A DNA stretch of 9,277 nt from contig DAIOFH010000149.1 of NCBI GenBank assembly GCA_036745875.1, positions 1 through 9,277 on the forward strand, given 5' to 3'. Position numbers and translations under genes: made by a program. This DNA is from DAIOFH01 sp036745875 (GTDB lineage: Bacteria; Planctomycetota; SZUA-567). Positions 1-6,940 of the stretch are shown here, piece by piece; positions within the stretch are counted from its first letter, which is position 1; each line of letters starts with the position of its first letter. Below the pieces are notes generated by a model. It was not told where the DNA came from. It did not search any database and saw nothing but the letters and a program-made list of their open reading frames with translations.

Positions 1-79
1 AAATCCGAAAAAAGTTGTATTTTCGTCGGGGCGGTTGGCGCCCTATTTTTACTATTATGTATGTGCAAAAGGAATGATG

Positions 80-322
80 ATGGCAGAATTTATCGCAAAC
101 CTTCCCTCACTTGGCGACGACGCCGGCAATGAAGCACAGGTCAGCTTTGTTTACGTCAAGCCCGGCGACCAGGTCAAGGTCGATGACGACCTGGTGGAGA
201 TGGTCACAGACAAAGCGACGTTCAACGTCCCCGCTCCCAAAGACGGCAAAATTGTCAAGCTCCTCGTTTCCGAAGGCGACAGCATCAAGGTCGGCGATCC
301 CATCTGCGAAATGGATGTCTAA
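80..322 (+). CDS. stand-alone lipoyl-domain carrier protein (80 aa)
   Basis: This small protein is essentially one lipoyl domain of the type found at the N-terminus of 2-oxoacid dehydrogenase E2 subunits. Visible landmarks are LPSLGDD near residue 8, VKPGDQVKVDDDLVEMVTDKA at about 27-46 and the second-half GDSIKVGDPICEMD at 66-79. The lysine expected to be lipoylated is K45 in DKA; biotin carriers have MKM there instead. No E1-binding or acyltransferase domain follows, so it is a free swinging-arm carrier and not a full E2. Three ATG codons lie in tandem (74, 77, 80). The Shine-Dalgarno AGGA at 70-73 is best spaced (6 nt) for the ATG at 80, although 74 or 77 cannot be excluded. The stop codon abuts the apbE start, so the two are probably translationally coupled. 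The enzyme it serves is not in the window and may lie upstream. The domain call is secure; the partner is unknown. Confidence 0.88.
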   Translation: MAEFIANLPSLGDDAGNEAQVSFVYVKPGDQVKVDDDLVEMVTDKATFNVPAPKDGKIVKLLVSEGDSIKVGDPICEMDV

Positions 323-1519
323 ATGCCGGACAAGAACAATGGCGAAAAACCAGCCAGACGCACCCTGAACGCCGGTACGATCATGCTTGCCCTGATCGCG
401 GCGGCATTCGGCTATATGGTTGCCAGCCGGCTTGACGGGCTGATGGCTGATAAAAACGGTGTTGTCAGGCGGTTTTTCGTCATGAACACTGAGGCGACCA
501 TTACTATCCCGGCGGAGCACGGCTCTCGTCTGTCGGCGGAACAGCTCGCCGACATCGCCGAGGAAGCCGTTCGCGAAGTCAACCGGCTTATGAGTCCGGT
601 TGGCGAGGACAGCGATGTCGTCCGCTTTAACAACGCAGAAAGCGGGACATGGGTGACGGTTTCGCCGTCCACATGGACTGTCGTTATGGAGGGGCTGCGC
701 TGGCATCGCCTCTCAGGAGGCGCTTTTGACCCGACTATCGGGCCGCTGAAGCGACTTTTCACCTTTGACCGGCGTGAAGCACTGGTCTGGCCGTCTGACG
801 AAGATCTCAAAGACGCCGAGGCGCGGGTTGGCGCGGACAAAATCGAATTCGAGCGCGAAGGGATGCTTCTTTCCTGGAAAAAAGACGGGATGAAGCTGGA
901 TCTCGGCGCGATTGCCAAAGGTTATGGCGTGGACTGCGCGGTCGAGGCGCTGAGGAAAAACGGCGTCGTCAACGCTGTAGTCGAAGTCGGCGGAGAAGTA
1001 AGGACGCTTGGACAAAAACCGGGACAGATTCTACCTACTCCCTGGAATGCGGGCATCTTGAACCCCCGCGGCGAAGGGACTATCGTCATTTCAAACATCT
1101 CGGACAAGGCTGTTGCGACTTCCGGGGATTATGCCAGCTATTTCATCTATCAGGGAAAGCGCTACGAACATATTATTGACCCGAGAAAGGGATTGCCCCT
1201 TTCGGAGGGCGTAGCGAGCGTGACCGTGATCCATCCCGAGTCCTGCATGTCGGCCGACGCGTTGGCCACCACGTTGTCTGTGTTGGGAAGGGTCGAAGCC
1301 GGCAAATTTCTGCGCGAACAGGCGCTTGGCCTTTTCAATAAAGGTATCCAGGTGGTTATGCTTATAGTCGAACCTGACGACACCATCACCAGAATTGATT
1401 ATGCCATCGACGGACAGGGAGAATTTACGGTAAAGGAATCAGACGCCGAATTCCTGGTTTTCGGCGGTGCGACACAAGAGGACGATACCGAAGTGGAGAA
1501 TGCGGTAGATGGCGAATGA
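323..1519 (+). CDS. apbE: ApbE-family FAD:protein FMN transferase, membrane-anchored
   Basis: ApbE enzymes use FAD to attach FMN covalently to Ser/Thr of target proteins such as RnfG, NqrC and other FMN-binding-domain proteins, outside the cytoplasmic membrane. Family motifs appear in order: MNTEATI (54-60), LMSP..DSDVVRFN (89-103), GGAFDPTIGPL (132-142), LDLGAIAKGYGVD (192-204), VEVGGEV (220-226), AVATSGDYASYF (263-274), HIIDPRKG (283-290) and the metal-site region MSADALATTL (309-318). A basic N-terminus (K4, K9, R12, R13) precedes a hydrophobic segment at about 18-35. There is no lipobox cysteine, so it is probably a membrane anchor or uncleaved signal, not a lipoprotein. The protein is 398 aa, longer than the usual 330-350, with an acidic tail after about residue 383. 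ATG directly follows the lipoyl stop codon and has no strong ribosome-binding site, suggesting reinitiation. No flavinylation target is encoded in the window. Confidence 0.93.
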   Translation: MPDKNNGEKPARRTLNAGTIMLALIAAAFGYMVASRLDGLMADKNGVVRRFFVMNTEATITIPAEHGSRLSAEQLADIAEEAVREVNRLMSPVGEDSDVVRFNNAESGTWVTVSPSTWTVVMEGLRWHRLSGGAFDPTIGPLKRLFTFDRREALVWPSDEDLKDAEARVGADKIEFEREGMLLSWKKDGMKLDLGAIAKGYGVDCAVEALRKNGVVNAVVEVGGEVRTLGQKPGQILPTPWNAGILNPRGEGTIVISNISDKAVATSGDYASYFIYQGKRYEHIIDPRKGLPLSEGVASVTVIHPESCMSADALATTLSVLGRVEAGKFLREQALGLFNKGIQVVMLIVEPDDTITRIDYAIDGQGEFTVKESDAEFLVFGGATQEDDTEVENAVDGE

Positions 1520-2300
1520 AACGGATTCCCGCTGGCGCATAGGGCTTGATCTCGGCTCGACCTCGGCAAAAGGCGTTTTGATCAATCCTGACGGTGCTAT
1601 TATTGCAATGAAACTGGAACAGGCCAATACTGCGCCGGCCGAAACGGCGAACAGGATGGTCGAGGCTTTTATTGCTGAGCACAACTTATCTTCTCCTTCC
1701 GTCGCGGCCACAGGGTACGGTAGATCCCTTGCCGGAATGGCTGTAAGGAAAATCACGGAAATCAGCTGCCATGCCCGCGGAGTTCGCGCCATGCATCACG
1801 ATGCGCGTTCAGTCATAGACATTGGCGGCCAAGATGCCAAGGCCATACGCCTCGATGCGGACGGCGGCGTGGAAGATTTTGCCATGAACGATCGTTGCGC
1901 AGCGGGAACCGGATGTTTTCTTGATGTTGCGGCCAAAAAATTCAACCTTACGGTAGGGGAATTGTCCGCATTTTGCGGCCATGATCCACTTTCCGAATCT
2001 GCCGAAAGTTCTTTTGAAATCAGTTCTACCTGTGTAGTATTCGCCGAATCGGAATTAATTGGTCTCACGGCAAAAGGTACGCCTCCGAAAGAATCCCTCA
2101 AGGCTGTACACAGAGCGATCGCCCGTCGGGTAATCCTCCTTTTGAAACAGGTATCAGCGGTTGAACCACTGTATTTTACCGGCGGCGTAGCGGCGAACGA
2201 AACACTTCGCCACGCACTTGAGCGGGAGAGCGGGCTGGCCATACGGGTGGCGGATCATGCCCAGTTCGCGGGTGCGTTGGGTGCCGCCCTGTTTTTATGA
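1509..2300 (+). CDS. BadF/BcrA/HgdC-type activase ATPase with [4Fe-4S] cluster
   Basis: Members of this family (activator of 2-hydroxyglutaryl-CoA dehydratase; BcrA/BcrD of benzoyl-CoA reductase) are homodimeric ASKHA ATPases. They hold one bridging [4Fe-4S] cluster and inject a low-potential electron into a partner enzyme on ATP hydrolysis. The sequence shows phosphate-1 GLDLGSTSAKGVL (12-24), TGYGR (68-72), EISCHARG (84-91), phosphate-2 VIDIGGQDAKAI (102-113), the cluster motif MNDRCAAGTGCFLD (126-139) with C130, the second cluster motif SSTCVVFAESE (172-182) with C175, and the adenosine motif FTGGVAANE (223-231). All expected cluster and nucleotide residues are present. At 263 aa it is the length of a single-domain activase. 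It overlaps apbE by 11 nt, with GGAG at 1495-1498 as ribosome-binding site. The dehydratase or reductase it should activate is not in this window, so the substrate cannot be named. Confidence 0.92.
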   Translation: MANETDSRWRIGLDLGSTSAKGVLINPDGAIIAMKLEQANTAPAETANRMVEAFIAEHNLSSPSVAATGYGRSLAGMAVRKITEISCHARGVRAMHHDARSVIDIGGQDAKAIRLDADGGVEDFAMNDRCAAGTGCFLDVAAKKFNLTVGELSAFCGHDPLSESAESSFEISSTCVVFAESELIGLTAKGTPPKESLKAVHRAIARRVILLLKQVSAVEPLYFTGGVAANETLRHALERESGLAIRVADHAQFAGALGAALFL

Positions 2301-2321
2301 CCTGACTTTGGGTGTTTCGAC

Positions 2322-2350
2322 TTGCCCCGGAGATCGATAATGTGTACAAT
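2322..2350 (+). promoter_or_regulatory. putative sigma70-type promoter for the effector-binding protein gene
   Basis: TTGCCC (2322-2327) and TACAAT (2345-2350) are separated by 17 bp in the 134-bp gap between the activase stop and the next start codon. The -10 box matches consensus at 5 of 6 positions and the -35 box at 4 of 6. This suggests that the genes from 2435 onward form a unit separate from the lipoyl/apbE/activase operon, although no intrinsic terminator is visible in the gap. Confidence 0.5.
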
Positions 2351-2434
2351 TGCGGTAACTGATTTTGGCTGTCGAGAAGGGAACGGCGTCAAAAAGAATT
2401 ATTATAAGAAGGGTTTTGTCTACCGGGGAATGTT

Positions 2435-2938
2435 ATGAAACCTGATATCATCGAGAAGCCGGATTTTCTTGTTGTTGGCGTAAGAACTTTGTGGGACTTG
2501 TCTTCCACATCGGTTGAAAATCTCTGGGCAACAAAGGTCCTTCCTCGCAAAAAAGAAATCAAGGCCGCTCCCGGTACAGAAAGTGCCGCCTTCGGCGTCT
2601 TTGGTGCAATCCCCGGCAGTCCACGACAGGTGTTCGAATATGTCGCTGGTATGATGGTTTTAACCTTGGAAGACATTCCCGAAGGCATGGTGAGCTGGGA
2701 AATACCGGGCGGGATGTATGCATCCACCACGGTACAGGGGCTCGCCGCTGTGTATCCCGCCTATCGCGAACTGGTCGACAAGTGGCTGCCGACTTCAGGT
2801 TATGAATTCATCGATGGCCCCGCCTTTACCATGTGCGCAAACATTACCAAACTGGCCGACTCAGGTTCATTGTGGCAAGTCAATGTACAGGTGCGCAATC
2901 CTGGCATGAAATCCGAAATCGATACCTGGAATATCTAA
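2435..2938 (+). CDS. GyrI-like / AraC-type effector-binding-domain protein
   Basis: The whole 167-aa protein resembles the GyrI-like small-molecule-binding fold (also called AraC effector-binding or SOUL/GyrI-like). Typical elements are IIEKPDFLVVG near the start (5-15), FEYVAGMMV (67-75), IPEGMVSWEIPGGMYA (81-96), WLPTSGYEFIDGP (117-129) and the final strand region WQVNVQVRN (147-155). No helix-turn-helix is attached, so it is a free-standing binding protein and not a complete transcription factor. The family's usual acidic GPDFE region reads GPAFTMC here, so the ligand pocket may differ. GGGGAA at 2425-2430 is the likely ribosome-binding site, 4 nt from the ATG. Free-standing members include DNA gyrase inhibitors and multidrug-binding or hydrolytic proteins; which of these applies cannot be told. 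Confidence 0.78.
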   Translation: MKPDIIEKPDFLVVGVRTLWDLSSTSVENLWATKVLPRKKEIKAAPGTESAAFGVFGAIPGSPRQVFEYVAGMMVLTLEDIPEGMVSWEIPGGMYASTTVQGLAAVYPAYRELVDKWLPTSGYEFIDGPAFTMCANITKLADSGSLWQVNVQVRNPGMKSEIDTWNI

Positions 2939-3010
2939 ATAGTTTAATCCAGAATTCATCACCGGTTCCACTTTCAGTATATCTCGGCCTTTATCGTAAA
3001 GGGCGGCAGA

Positions 3011-3325
3011 GTGGATTACGAAATCAAAAAAGGTGTCCTCATCGTCAATAAACAGCTTGATGACGATTACGACGTCAGCTTTGACCGTGTATGCACCGAG
3101 CTTGTATGTTCATCCGAGAGTGATGTCGTAATTGACTTGTCAAGAGTGCGTTTCATCACTTCCACGTACATTGGCCTTCTTGCCGCGACCTTTTTTCAGG
3201 CCAAGCACAATGGTAAAAACATGACAATCGCCGCGCAGGGCCAGGTGCTCAACGTTCTGCGCATATCCGGCTTTGAGGGTTTTATGCCCATCATCAACAG
3301 CGCGAAGGCGGCAAAAAAGGACTAG
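3011..3325 (+). CDS. STAS-domain protein (anti-sigma factor antagonist-like)
   Basis: This 104-aa protein is a single STAS domain, the fold of SpoIIAA/RsbV anti-anti-sigma factors. Features are the central strand VVIDLSRVRFITSTYIGLL (39-57), in which TSTYIG (50-55) aligns with the DSSGLG phosphorylation loop of SpoIIAA, a helix to about 66, the strand MTIAAQ (71-76) and the C-terminal VLNVLRISGFEGFMPI (79-94). T52 aligns with the regulatory serine, so a phosphoacceptor remains possible, but the usual Asp is Thr and the Gly is Tyr. Such proteins are normally controlled by a serine kinase/anti-sigma factor and a PP2C phosphatase; neither is nearby. The start is GTG, the only reasonable one, with AAAGGG at 2998-3003 seven nt upstream. 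The 72-bp gap from the preceding gene shows no terminator, so co-transcription is possible. Partner and output are unknown. Confidence 0.82.
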   Translation: MDYEIKKGVLIVNKQLDDDYDVSFDRVCTELVCSSESDVVIDLSRVRFITSTYIGLLAATFFQAKHNGKNMTIAAQGQVLNVLRISGFEGFMPIINSAKAAKKD

Positions 3326-3358
3326 CACAGCGACCAGACACATCAATATAGAGTATAG

Positions 3359-3378
3359 TGTAGGGGGACTTCCCTATA
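3359..3378. repeat. short inverted repeat upstream of the zinc peptidase gene
   Basis: TGTAGGG (3359-3365) can pair with CCCTATA (3372-3378), with one G-T pair, across a 6-nt spacer. The adjoining CCTATAGG (3373-3380) is itself palindromic. No T-run follows, so it is not an intrinsic terminator. It lies about 30 bp before the next start codon, next to a -10-like TATAGT (3354-3359) that has no recognisable -35. It could be an operator or leader hairpin, or chance. Confidence 0.3.
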
Positions 3379-3409
3379 GGATTTCTGAAATTGCCTCGGA
3401 GATGATTCA

Positions 3410-4126
3410 ATGCCGTTTTTTTATGCAATGGACCCTTGGTATCTGGTGTGTTTCGGCGTCGCGATGGTGCTTTCCCTCGGTGCGCAATGGATGGTGAAGT
3501 CGGCCTTCAATAAATACAGCCGTTATGGCAATACCCGCATCATGTCCGGAGCCGAAGCTGCGCGAATGATGCTTTCAGCCGAAGGAATCAGCAATGTGGA
3601 AATCCGCCGCTATGAAGGCGGCTGGCTTTCCGACCATTATAACCCCGCCAATAACGTGATAAACCTTTCCCCCGACGTCTACGACGGGAGGAGTGTCGCG
3701 GCTGTCGGCATTGCCTGCCACGAGGCTGGACATGCGCTCCAGCACGCGAGCGGCTATGCGCCGCTGAAATTGCGCAACATGGTTGTTCCGACCGCGAACC
3801 TGGGAAGCGCCCTCGGCGTGCCGCTGATCATCATTGGTATGCTTCTCGGCTCCTTGGGACTTGCCAAAATTGGCCTGGCGCTGTTCAGCCTGATCTTCAT
3901 TTTCCAGCTTCTGACATTGCCGGTAGAGTTGAATGCTTCCGCCCGCTCCAAACAGGCGCTTGTACACAACGGCATTGTCGCGCCCGGGGAGGAAACAAGG
4001 GGGGTGTCTGCCGTCCTAAATGCAGCAGCCATGACCTATATCGCGGCTGCGGTCGGCACCCTGCTGACCCTGCTGTATTATGCATATCGGCTCGGCCTTC
4101 TGGGCGGCAACCGGTCAAGAGACTAG
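3410..4126 (+). CDS. YugP-like neutral zinc metallopeptidase, integral membrane
   Basis: The protein matches the YugP/zinc-dependent peptidase family of small membrane proteases. An N-terminal hydrophobic segment (about 9-27) is followed by a soluble part containing the zinc motif HEAGH (104-108, in ACHEAGHALQHA). Then come a long hydrophobic region (about 124-169), VELNAS (172-177) supplying the probable third zinc ligand E173, and a C-terminal membrane segment (about 205-228). Family hallmarks SGAEAARMML (46-55) and the DHYNPANNVINLSPDVY stretch (75-91) are present. Length (238 aa) is usual for the family, so the enzyme looks intact. GGAG at 3398-3401, 8 nt upstream, supports the start. The substrate of this family is poorly defined; membrane protein turnover is an inference. 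galK begins 31 nt after its stop, so the two may be co-transcribed without any obvious functional link. Confidence 0.9.
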   Translation: MPFFYAMDPWYLVCFGVAMVLSLGAQWMVKSAFNKYSRYGNTRIMSGAEAARMMLSAEGISNVEIRRYEGGWLSDHYNPANNVINLSPDVYDGRSVAAVGIACHEAGHALQHASGYAPLKLRNMVVPTANLGSALGVPLIIIGMLLGSLGLAKIGLALFSLIFIFQLLTLPVELNASARSKQALVHNGIVAPGEETRGVSAVLNAAAMTYIAAAVGTLLTLLYYAYRLGLLGGNRSRD

Positions 4127-4157
4127 CACCTGACAATTAATTAAACGGGGAGAAGGG

Positions 4158-5339
4158 ATGGATAGCCTGATTGCAGCGGCTCGCGAGGATTTTGCCAATG
4201 TGTTTGGTGGAACCGCCACTTATTTCGGTTTGGCCCCGGGAAGGGTGGAGGTGATCGGCAATCACACCGATTACAACGACGGTTTTATCCTGGCCGCCGC
4301 CATCGACAAGCGCATCACCATTGTCGGACGCCCGGTAAAGGGCAACAAGGCGCGGGTGCATTCAAGCTCGTTCAAGTCCGGCAGCTCCTTCGATGTGACA
4401 AATCCTACCCATTCCAATGAAGTCCCCTGGATCAATTATGTCGCCGGTGTCGTTTGGCAACTGAAGAACCTCGGCATCAATTGCCAAGGATTCGAGGCGC
4501 TGGTGATGGGGGATGTGCCGTTTGGGGCTGGCCTGTCGAGTTCTGCCGCGCTAGAAGTGGCGACGGCGCAATTCCTGAAGGAAATCAACGGCTTCACCCT
4601 GGACCCTATCGACATGGCGGTCAATTGCCAGGCTGCGGAAAACAATTTCGTCGGCGTCAAGAGCGGCATACTTGACCAGTTCACCTCGGTCATGGGCGCG
4701 GAAGGGAAATTGGTCTTCTTGGATTGCCGCAACCTCACCGATTACAATTACTATCCGCTGGGGGACGACCTGAGTCTGGTGATCGCCAATACCTGCGCCC
4801 CCCATAGCCTGGTTGACGGCGCATACAATAAGCTGCGGGAAAGTTGTTTCAGAGCGGCAAAGGTTTGCCAGGAGGCGTTCCCCAACAAGAAGATCACGCA
4901 TCTCCGGGACGTCGACCTTGTCGAACTGGACGCGGTAAAGGACCGTCTGGACGAGATCGACTACAGGCGCGCCCATCATATCGTGACGGAAGACGAGCGT
5001 GTGCTGGACGCGACAAAGGCGCTCGGGGCCGGTAATGCCGAACTCATGGGGAAGTTGATGACGGAGTCTCATTTGTCCAGCCGGGACTGGTTTGGCAATT
5101 CATCTCCCGAGTTGGACATCATGGTGGATATCGCCATCTCGCTGCCGGGCTGCTATGGTGCGCGGCTCAGCGGCGGCGGGTTCGGTGGGGCGACGGTGAA
5201 CCTGATCAAGAATGAGAACGCGGCCAATTTTGCAGCCGACCTGAATGTCAAATACTTCGAAAAAACCAAGATCCAACCTGAAATCCACCTCTTCACCGCA
5301 GGCAAGGGAGCGACGGGCGGGAAGTTCGTTTTCGATTGA
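4158..5339 (+). CDS. galK: galactokinase (GHMP kinase family)
   Basis: Galactokinase phosphorylates alpha-D-galactose at C1 with ATP, the entry step of the Leloir pathway in the cytoplasm. All three GHMP blocks are present: the galactokinase signature GRVEVIGNHTDYNDG (28-42), the phosphate loop PFGAGLSSSAALE (121-133) and the C-terminal GARLSGGGFGGATVNL (334-349). The probable catalytic base is D173 in SGILDQFTSVMG (169-180). At 393 aa it has the family's usual length. The signature departs from the classical GRxNxIG[DE]HxDY: Glu replaces Asn at residue 31 and Asn replaces Asp/Glu at residue 35. I recall GNHTDYN forms in PVC-group bacteria, so this may be lineage-typical, but it touches the sugar site. 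GGGGAG at 4147-4152 is the ribosome-binding site. No galT, galE or transporter lies in the window, so a related sugar substrate remains possible. Confidence 0.92.
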   Translation: MDSLIAAAREDFANVFGGTATYFGLAPGRVEVIGNHTDYNDGFILAAAIDKRITIVGRPVKGNKARVHSSSFKSGSSFDVTNPTHSNEVPWINYVAGVVWQLKNLGINCQGFEALVMGDVPFGAGLSSSAALEVATAQFLKEINGFTLDPIDMAVNCQAAENNFVGVKSGILDQFTSVMGAEGKLVFLDCRNLTDYNYYPLGDDLSLVIANTCAPHSLVDGAYNKLRESCFRAAKVCQEAFPNKKITHLRDVDLVELDAVKDRLDEIDYRRAHHIVTEDERVLDATKALGAGNAELMGKLMTESHLSSRDWFGNSSPELDIMVDIAISLPGCYGARLSGGGFGGATVNLIKNENAANFAADLNVKYFEKTKIQPEIHLFTAGKGATGGKFVFD

Positions 5340-5355
5340 TGGGCACCAGACCGCT

Positions 5356-6750
5356 TTAAAACCTGAATCCAACATGAATATAGGCTGTGTTTCCCTTGCC
5401 CTTGAGCGTTGTGACCCGCTGTTGGTTGATCCGTTCCTTCCAGGCGACTCGTTCGTGCTTGAATCCGGTTTCCAGGGTTACGCCATACGGGAGTACGTGG
5501 CGAATGCCCGCGTACGCGGCCCAGGCTGTCGCCGTATTGCCCAGGCCCTGATACTTGTCCTTGCTGCGCAGGTAATCGCCGGCGGCGAAAAGTATCCAGG
5601 ATTTGCTCAGGTCGAATGATGCGCCGTAACTGAGGGAATCGGAGTCGACATCCTTGTAATGGTCGACGTTCCAGCCGCGCATCCATTGTCCCCAGAAATA
5701 CAGGCGGTCGGCGAAGGCAGGGCGGTAGCTGGCCGCGAGGGAGAGTGCGGTATTGTTGATGCTGAACCCGTTTTGTTTTTCCCCCGGATTGAGCGTTTCC
5801 TGGTAGGCGTTGTCGCGGAAGTTGGCAAGGCTGGCGCTTAATTTCAAGCCCTCCATGACTTCAAAGCCAATGCGGCCGGAGAAACTGGTTCCGTAATTGC
5901 GGTTTTTGTAGGTATGGTTTTCGAGATGTATTTGTTTTGGCGAGTTGTTGTCTCTGCGGCCATTGAGTTGGTTATGGTTTTGGAACAGGGAGAGTTCCAC
6001 CAAAAGCCGCCCGTCCAACCCCTCCCAATACGGCGCGATCTGGGTGATCCTGGCATGGTCCCAGTAATTGTGTCGCGGAAGAAAGTCGCCGGTCACGCCC
6101 TGGGATATTCTTGAACCGCTCTGGGGGGCGTATGTTCCCCAGAGACCGTCGGTGAATGCACCGTCGCCGCACTCAGCGTAATTGCCGAGAATGCCTACCG
6201 CATTGTCTTCGCCGAAAATAAGCGATTCACGACCGACGAGGACGCCGAACCCGCTGTTCTGGATGTTTTTCCATCGTACCCAGTATGTCTGGGCGTTGTC
6301 GGAACTGGCGCTCGAGGAGCTTTGCAGGTTTATTTGGACAAAGGCATCGAAATGCTCGCTGACGTTCGCTTTCACAAAGACCCTGGCATGGGAAATCCTC
6401 AGGTCCGCCTGGGTGATGTCGGCCCGCCGGATATAGCTGCCGGCCGGCTGGCCCGCACCATCCGGATTTGCGTATATGCTGTCGATTTTGGCGTCGTAAA
6501 AATAGTAGCGGGTGTTGAGACGACCGCCGACGGTGGCCGAGGCGTTTTTGTTTACGCCGAGAACGCCTTCAGGCACTCCTGCGAAATTGGCGTTGGCGGC
6601 GCTGTAGTTCATGCGTGCCTCCAGGTCGTCCGAAAGCTCCTGCTGGGCGGCAAGTTTTTCCCGCAGGGTACGGAGATCCACATCCTCCGCCGCCGCAGGC
6701 CATGCCAGCAGGAAAAAGCAGCAGCATAATGTCAGGATCAGGTTTTTCAT
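5356..6750 (-). CDS. outer-membrane beta-barrel porin
   Basis: A 464-aa exported protein. A cleavable signal peptide (residues 1-21: K3, then a hydrophobic core, ending in PAAA before ED) is followed by a short leucine-spaced, probably coiled-coil segment (about 24-48, LRTLREKLAAQQELSDDLEA). A linker leads into alternating amphipathic strands from about residue 71 (TVGGRLNTRYYFYDAK) to the end. The protein ends in HVGFRF; the C-terminal Phe is the signal recognised by the BAM machinery. A coiled-coil stalk before the barrel and the strand RISHARVFVKANVSEHFDAF (118-137) resemble trimeric, OprP-like porins, but the exact family and solute are not clear. AAGGGA (6753-6758) lies only 2 nt from the ATG and AGGA (6764-6767) 13 nt away. 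Its own strong promoter and the terminator upstream mark it as monocistronic. It converges on galK with a 16-bp gap and no obvious terminator. Confidence 0.82.
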   Translation of the reverse strand: MKNLILTLCCCFFLLAWPAAAEDVDLRTLREKLAAQQELSDDLEARMNYSAANANFAGVPEGVLGVNKNASATVGGRLNTRYYFYDAKIDSIYANPDGAGQPAGSYIRRADITQADLRISHARVFVKANVSEHFDAFVQINLQSSSSASSDNAQTYWVRWKNIQNSGFGVLVGRESLIFGEDNAVGILGNYAECGDGAFTDGLWGTYAPQSGSRISQGVTGDFLPRHNYWDHARITQIAPYWEGLDGRLLVELSLFQNHNQLNGRRDNNSPKQIHLENHTYKNRNYGTSFSGRIGFEVMEGLKLSASLANFRDNAYQETLNPGEKQNGFSINNTALSLAASYRPAFADRLYFWGQWMRGWNVDHYKDVDSDSLSYGASFDLSKSWILFAAGDYLRSKDKYQGLGNTATAWAAYAGIRHVLPYGVTLETGFKHERVAWKERINQQRVTTLKGKGNTAYIHVGFRF

Positions 6751-6791
6751 AATCCCTTATACATCCTTTTGTCGGTTTTTATTTGCTGCCC

Positions 6792-6820
6792 ATTATAAGG
6801 GGCGAATTGTATTATTGCAA
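6792..6820 (-). promoter_or_regulatory. sigma70-type promoter of the porin gene
   Basis: Read on the - strand, TTGCAA (6815-6820) and a perfect TATAAT (6792-6797) are spaced by exactly 17 bp. They lie 41 bp upstream of the porin start and just downstream of the flgM terminator. A perfect -10 box suits a highly expressed porin. Confidence 0.75.
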
Positions 6821-6847
6821 TCTCCTAACCGATTGTTGAGGAACTAC

Positions 6848-6880
6848 AAAAAAAGCGCCTGCGGCCAAGCCGGAGGCGCT
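6848..6880 (-). terminator. intrinsic terminator after flgM
   Basis: On the - strand, AGCGCCT (6874-6880) pairs with AGGCGCT (6854-6860). The stem extends through one mismatch by CGG/CCG around a 5-nt loop and is followed by seven T residues (complement of the A-run 6848-6854). It lies 60 bp after the flgM stop and before the porin promoter, so it separates the two units. Confidence 0.9.
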
Positions 6881-6940
6881 GTATTGAATCAGGTTGTATT
6901 TGCCTGGTGCAAGGCGATGCAGGGCATTCCTGTTCGCGGG

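Noticed and set aside
35..79. Upstream TTG start for the lipoyl protein
   Set aside because: The extra residues (PYFYYYVCAKG) are not lipoyl-domain sequence, and the Shine-Dalgarno sequence lies after this TTG.
107..706. 199-codon open frame on the - strand opposite the lipoyl gene and apbE
   Set aside because: It has no family resemblance or start signal; both genes opposite it are clear.
3320..4129. GACTAGCAC occurs at the stop codons of both the STAS gene (3320-3328) and the zinc peptidase gene (4121-4129)
   Set aside because: Nine bases with no structure around them; most likely coincidence of Asp-stop codons.
4551..5072. 173-codon open frame on the - strand inside galK
   Set aside because: It is opposite a fully conserved galactokinase, and its composition looks like a reverse-frame shadow of GC-rich codons.
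5340..5355. Possible shared terminator between convergent galK and porin
   Set aside because: Only 16 bp, with no stem-loop or T-run that I can see there or just around it.
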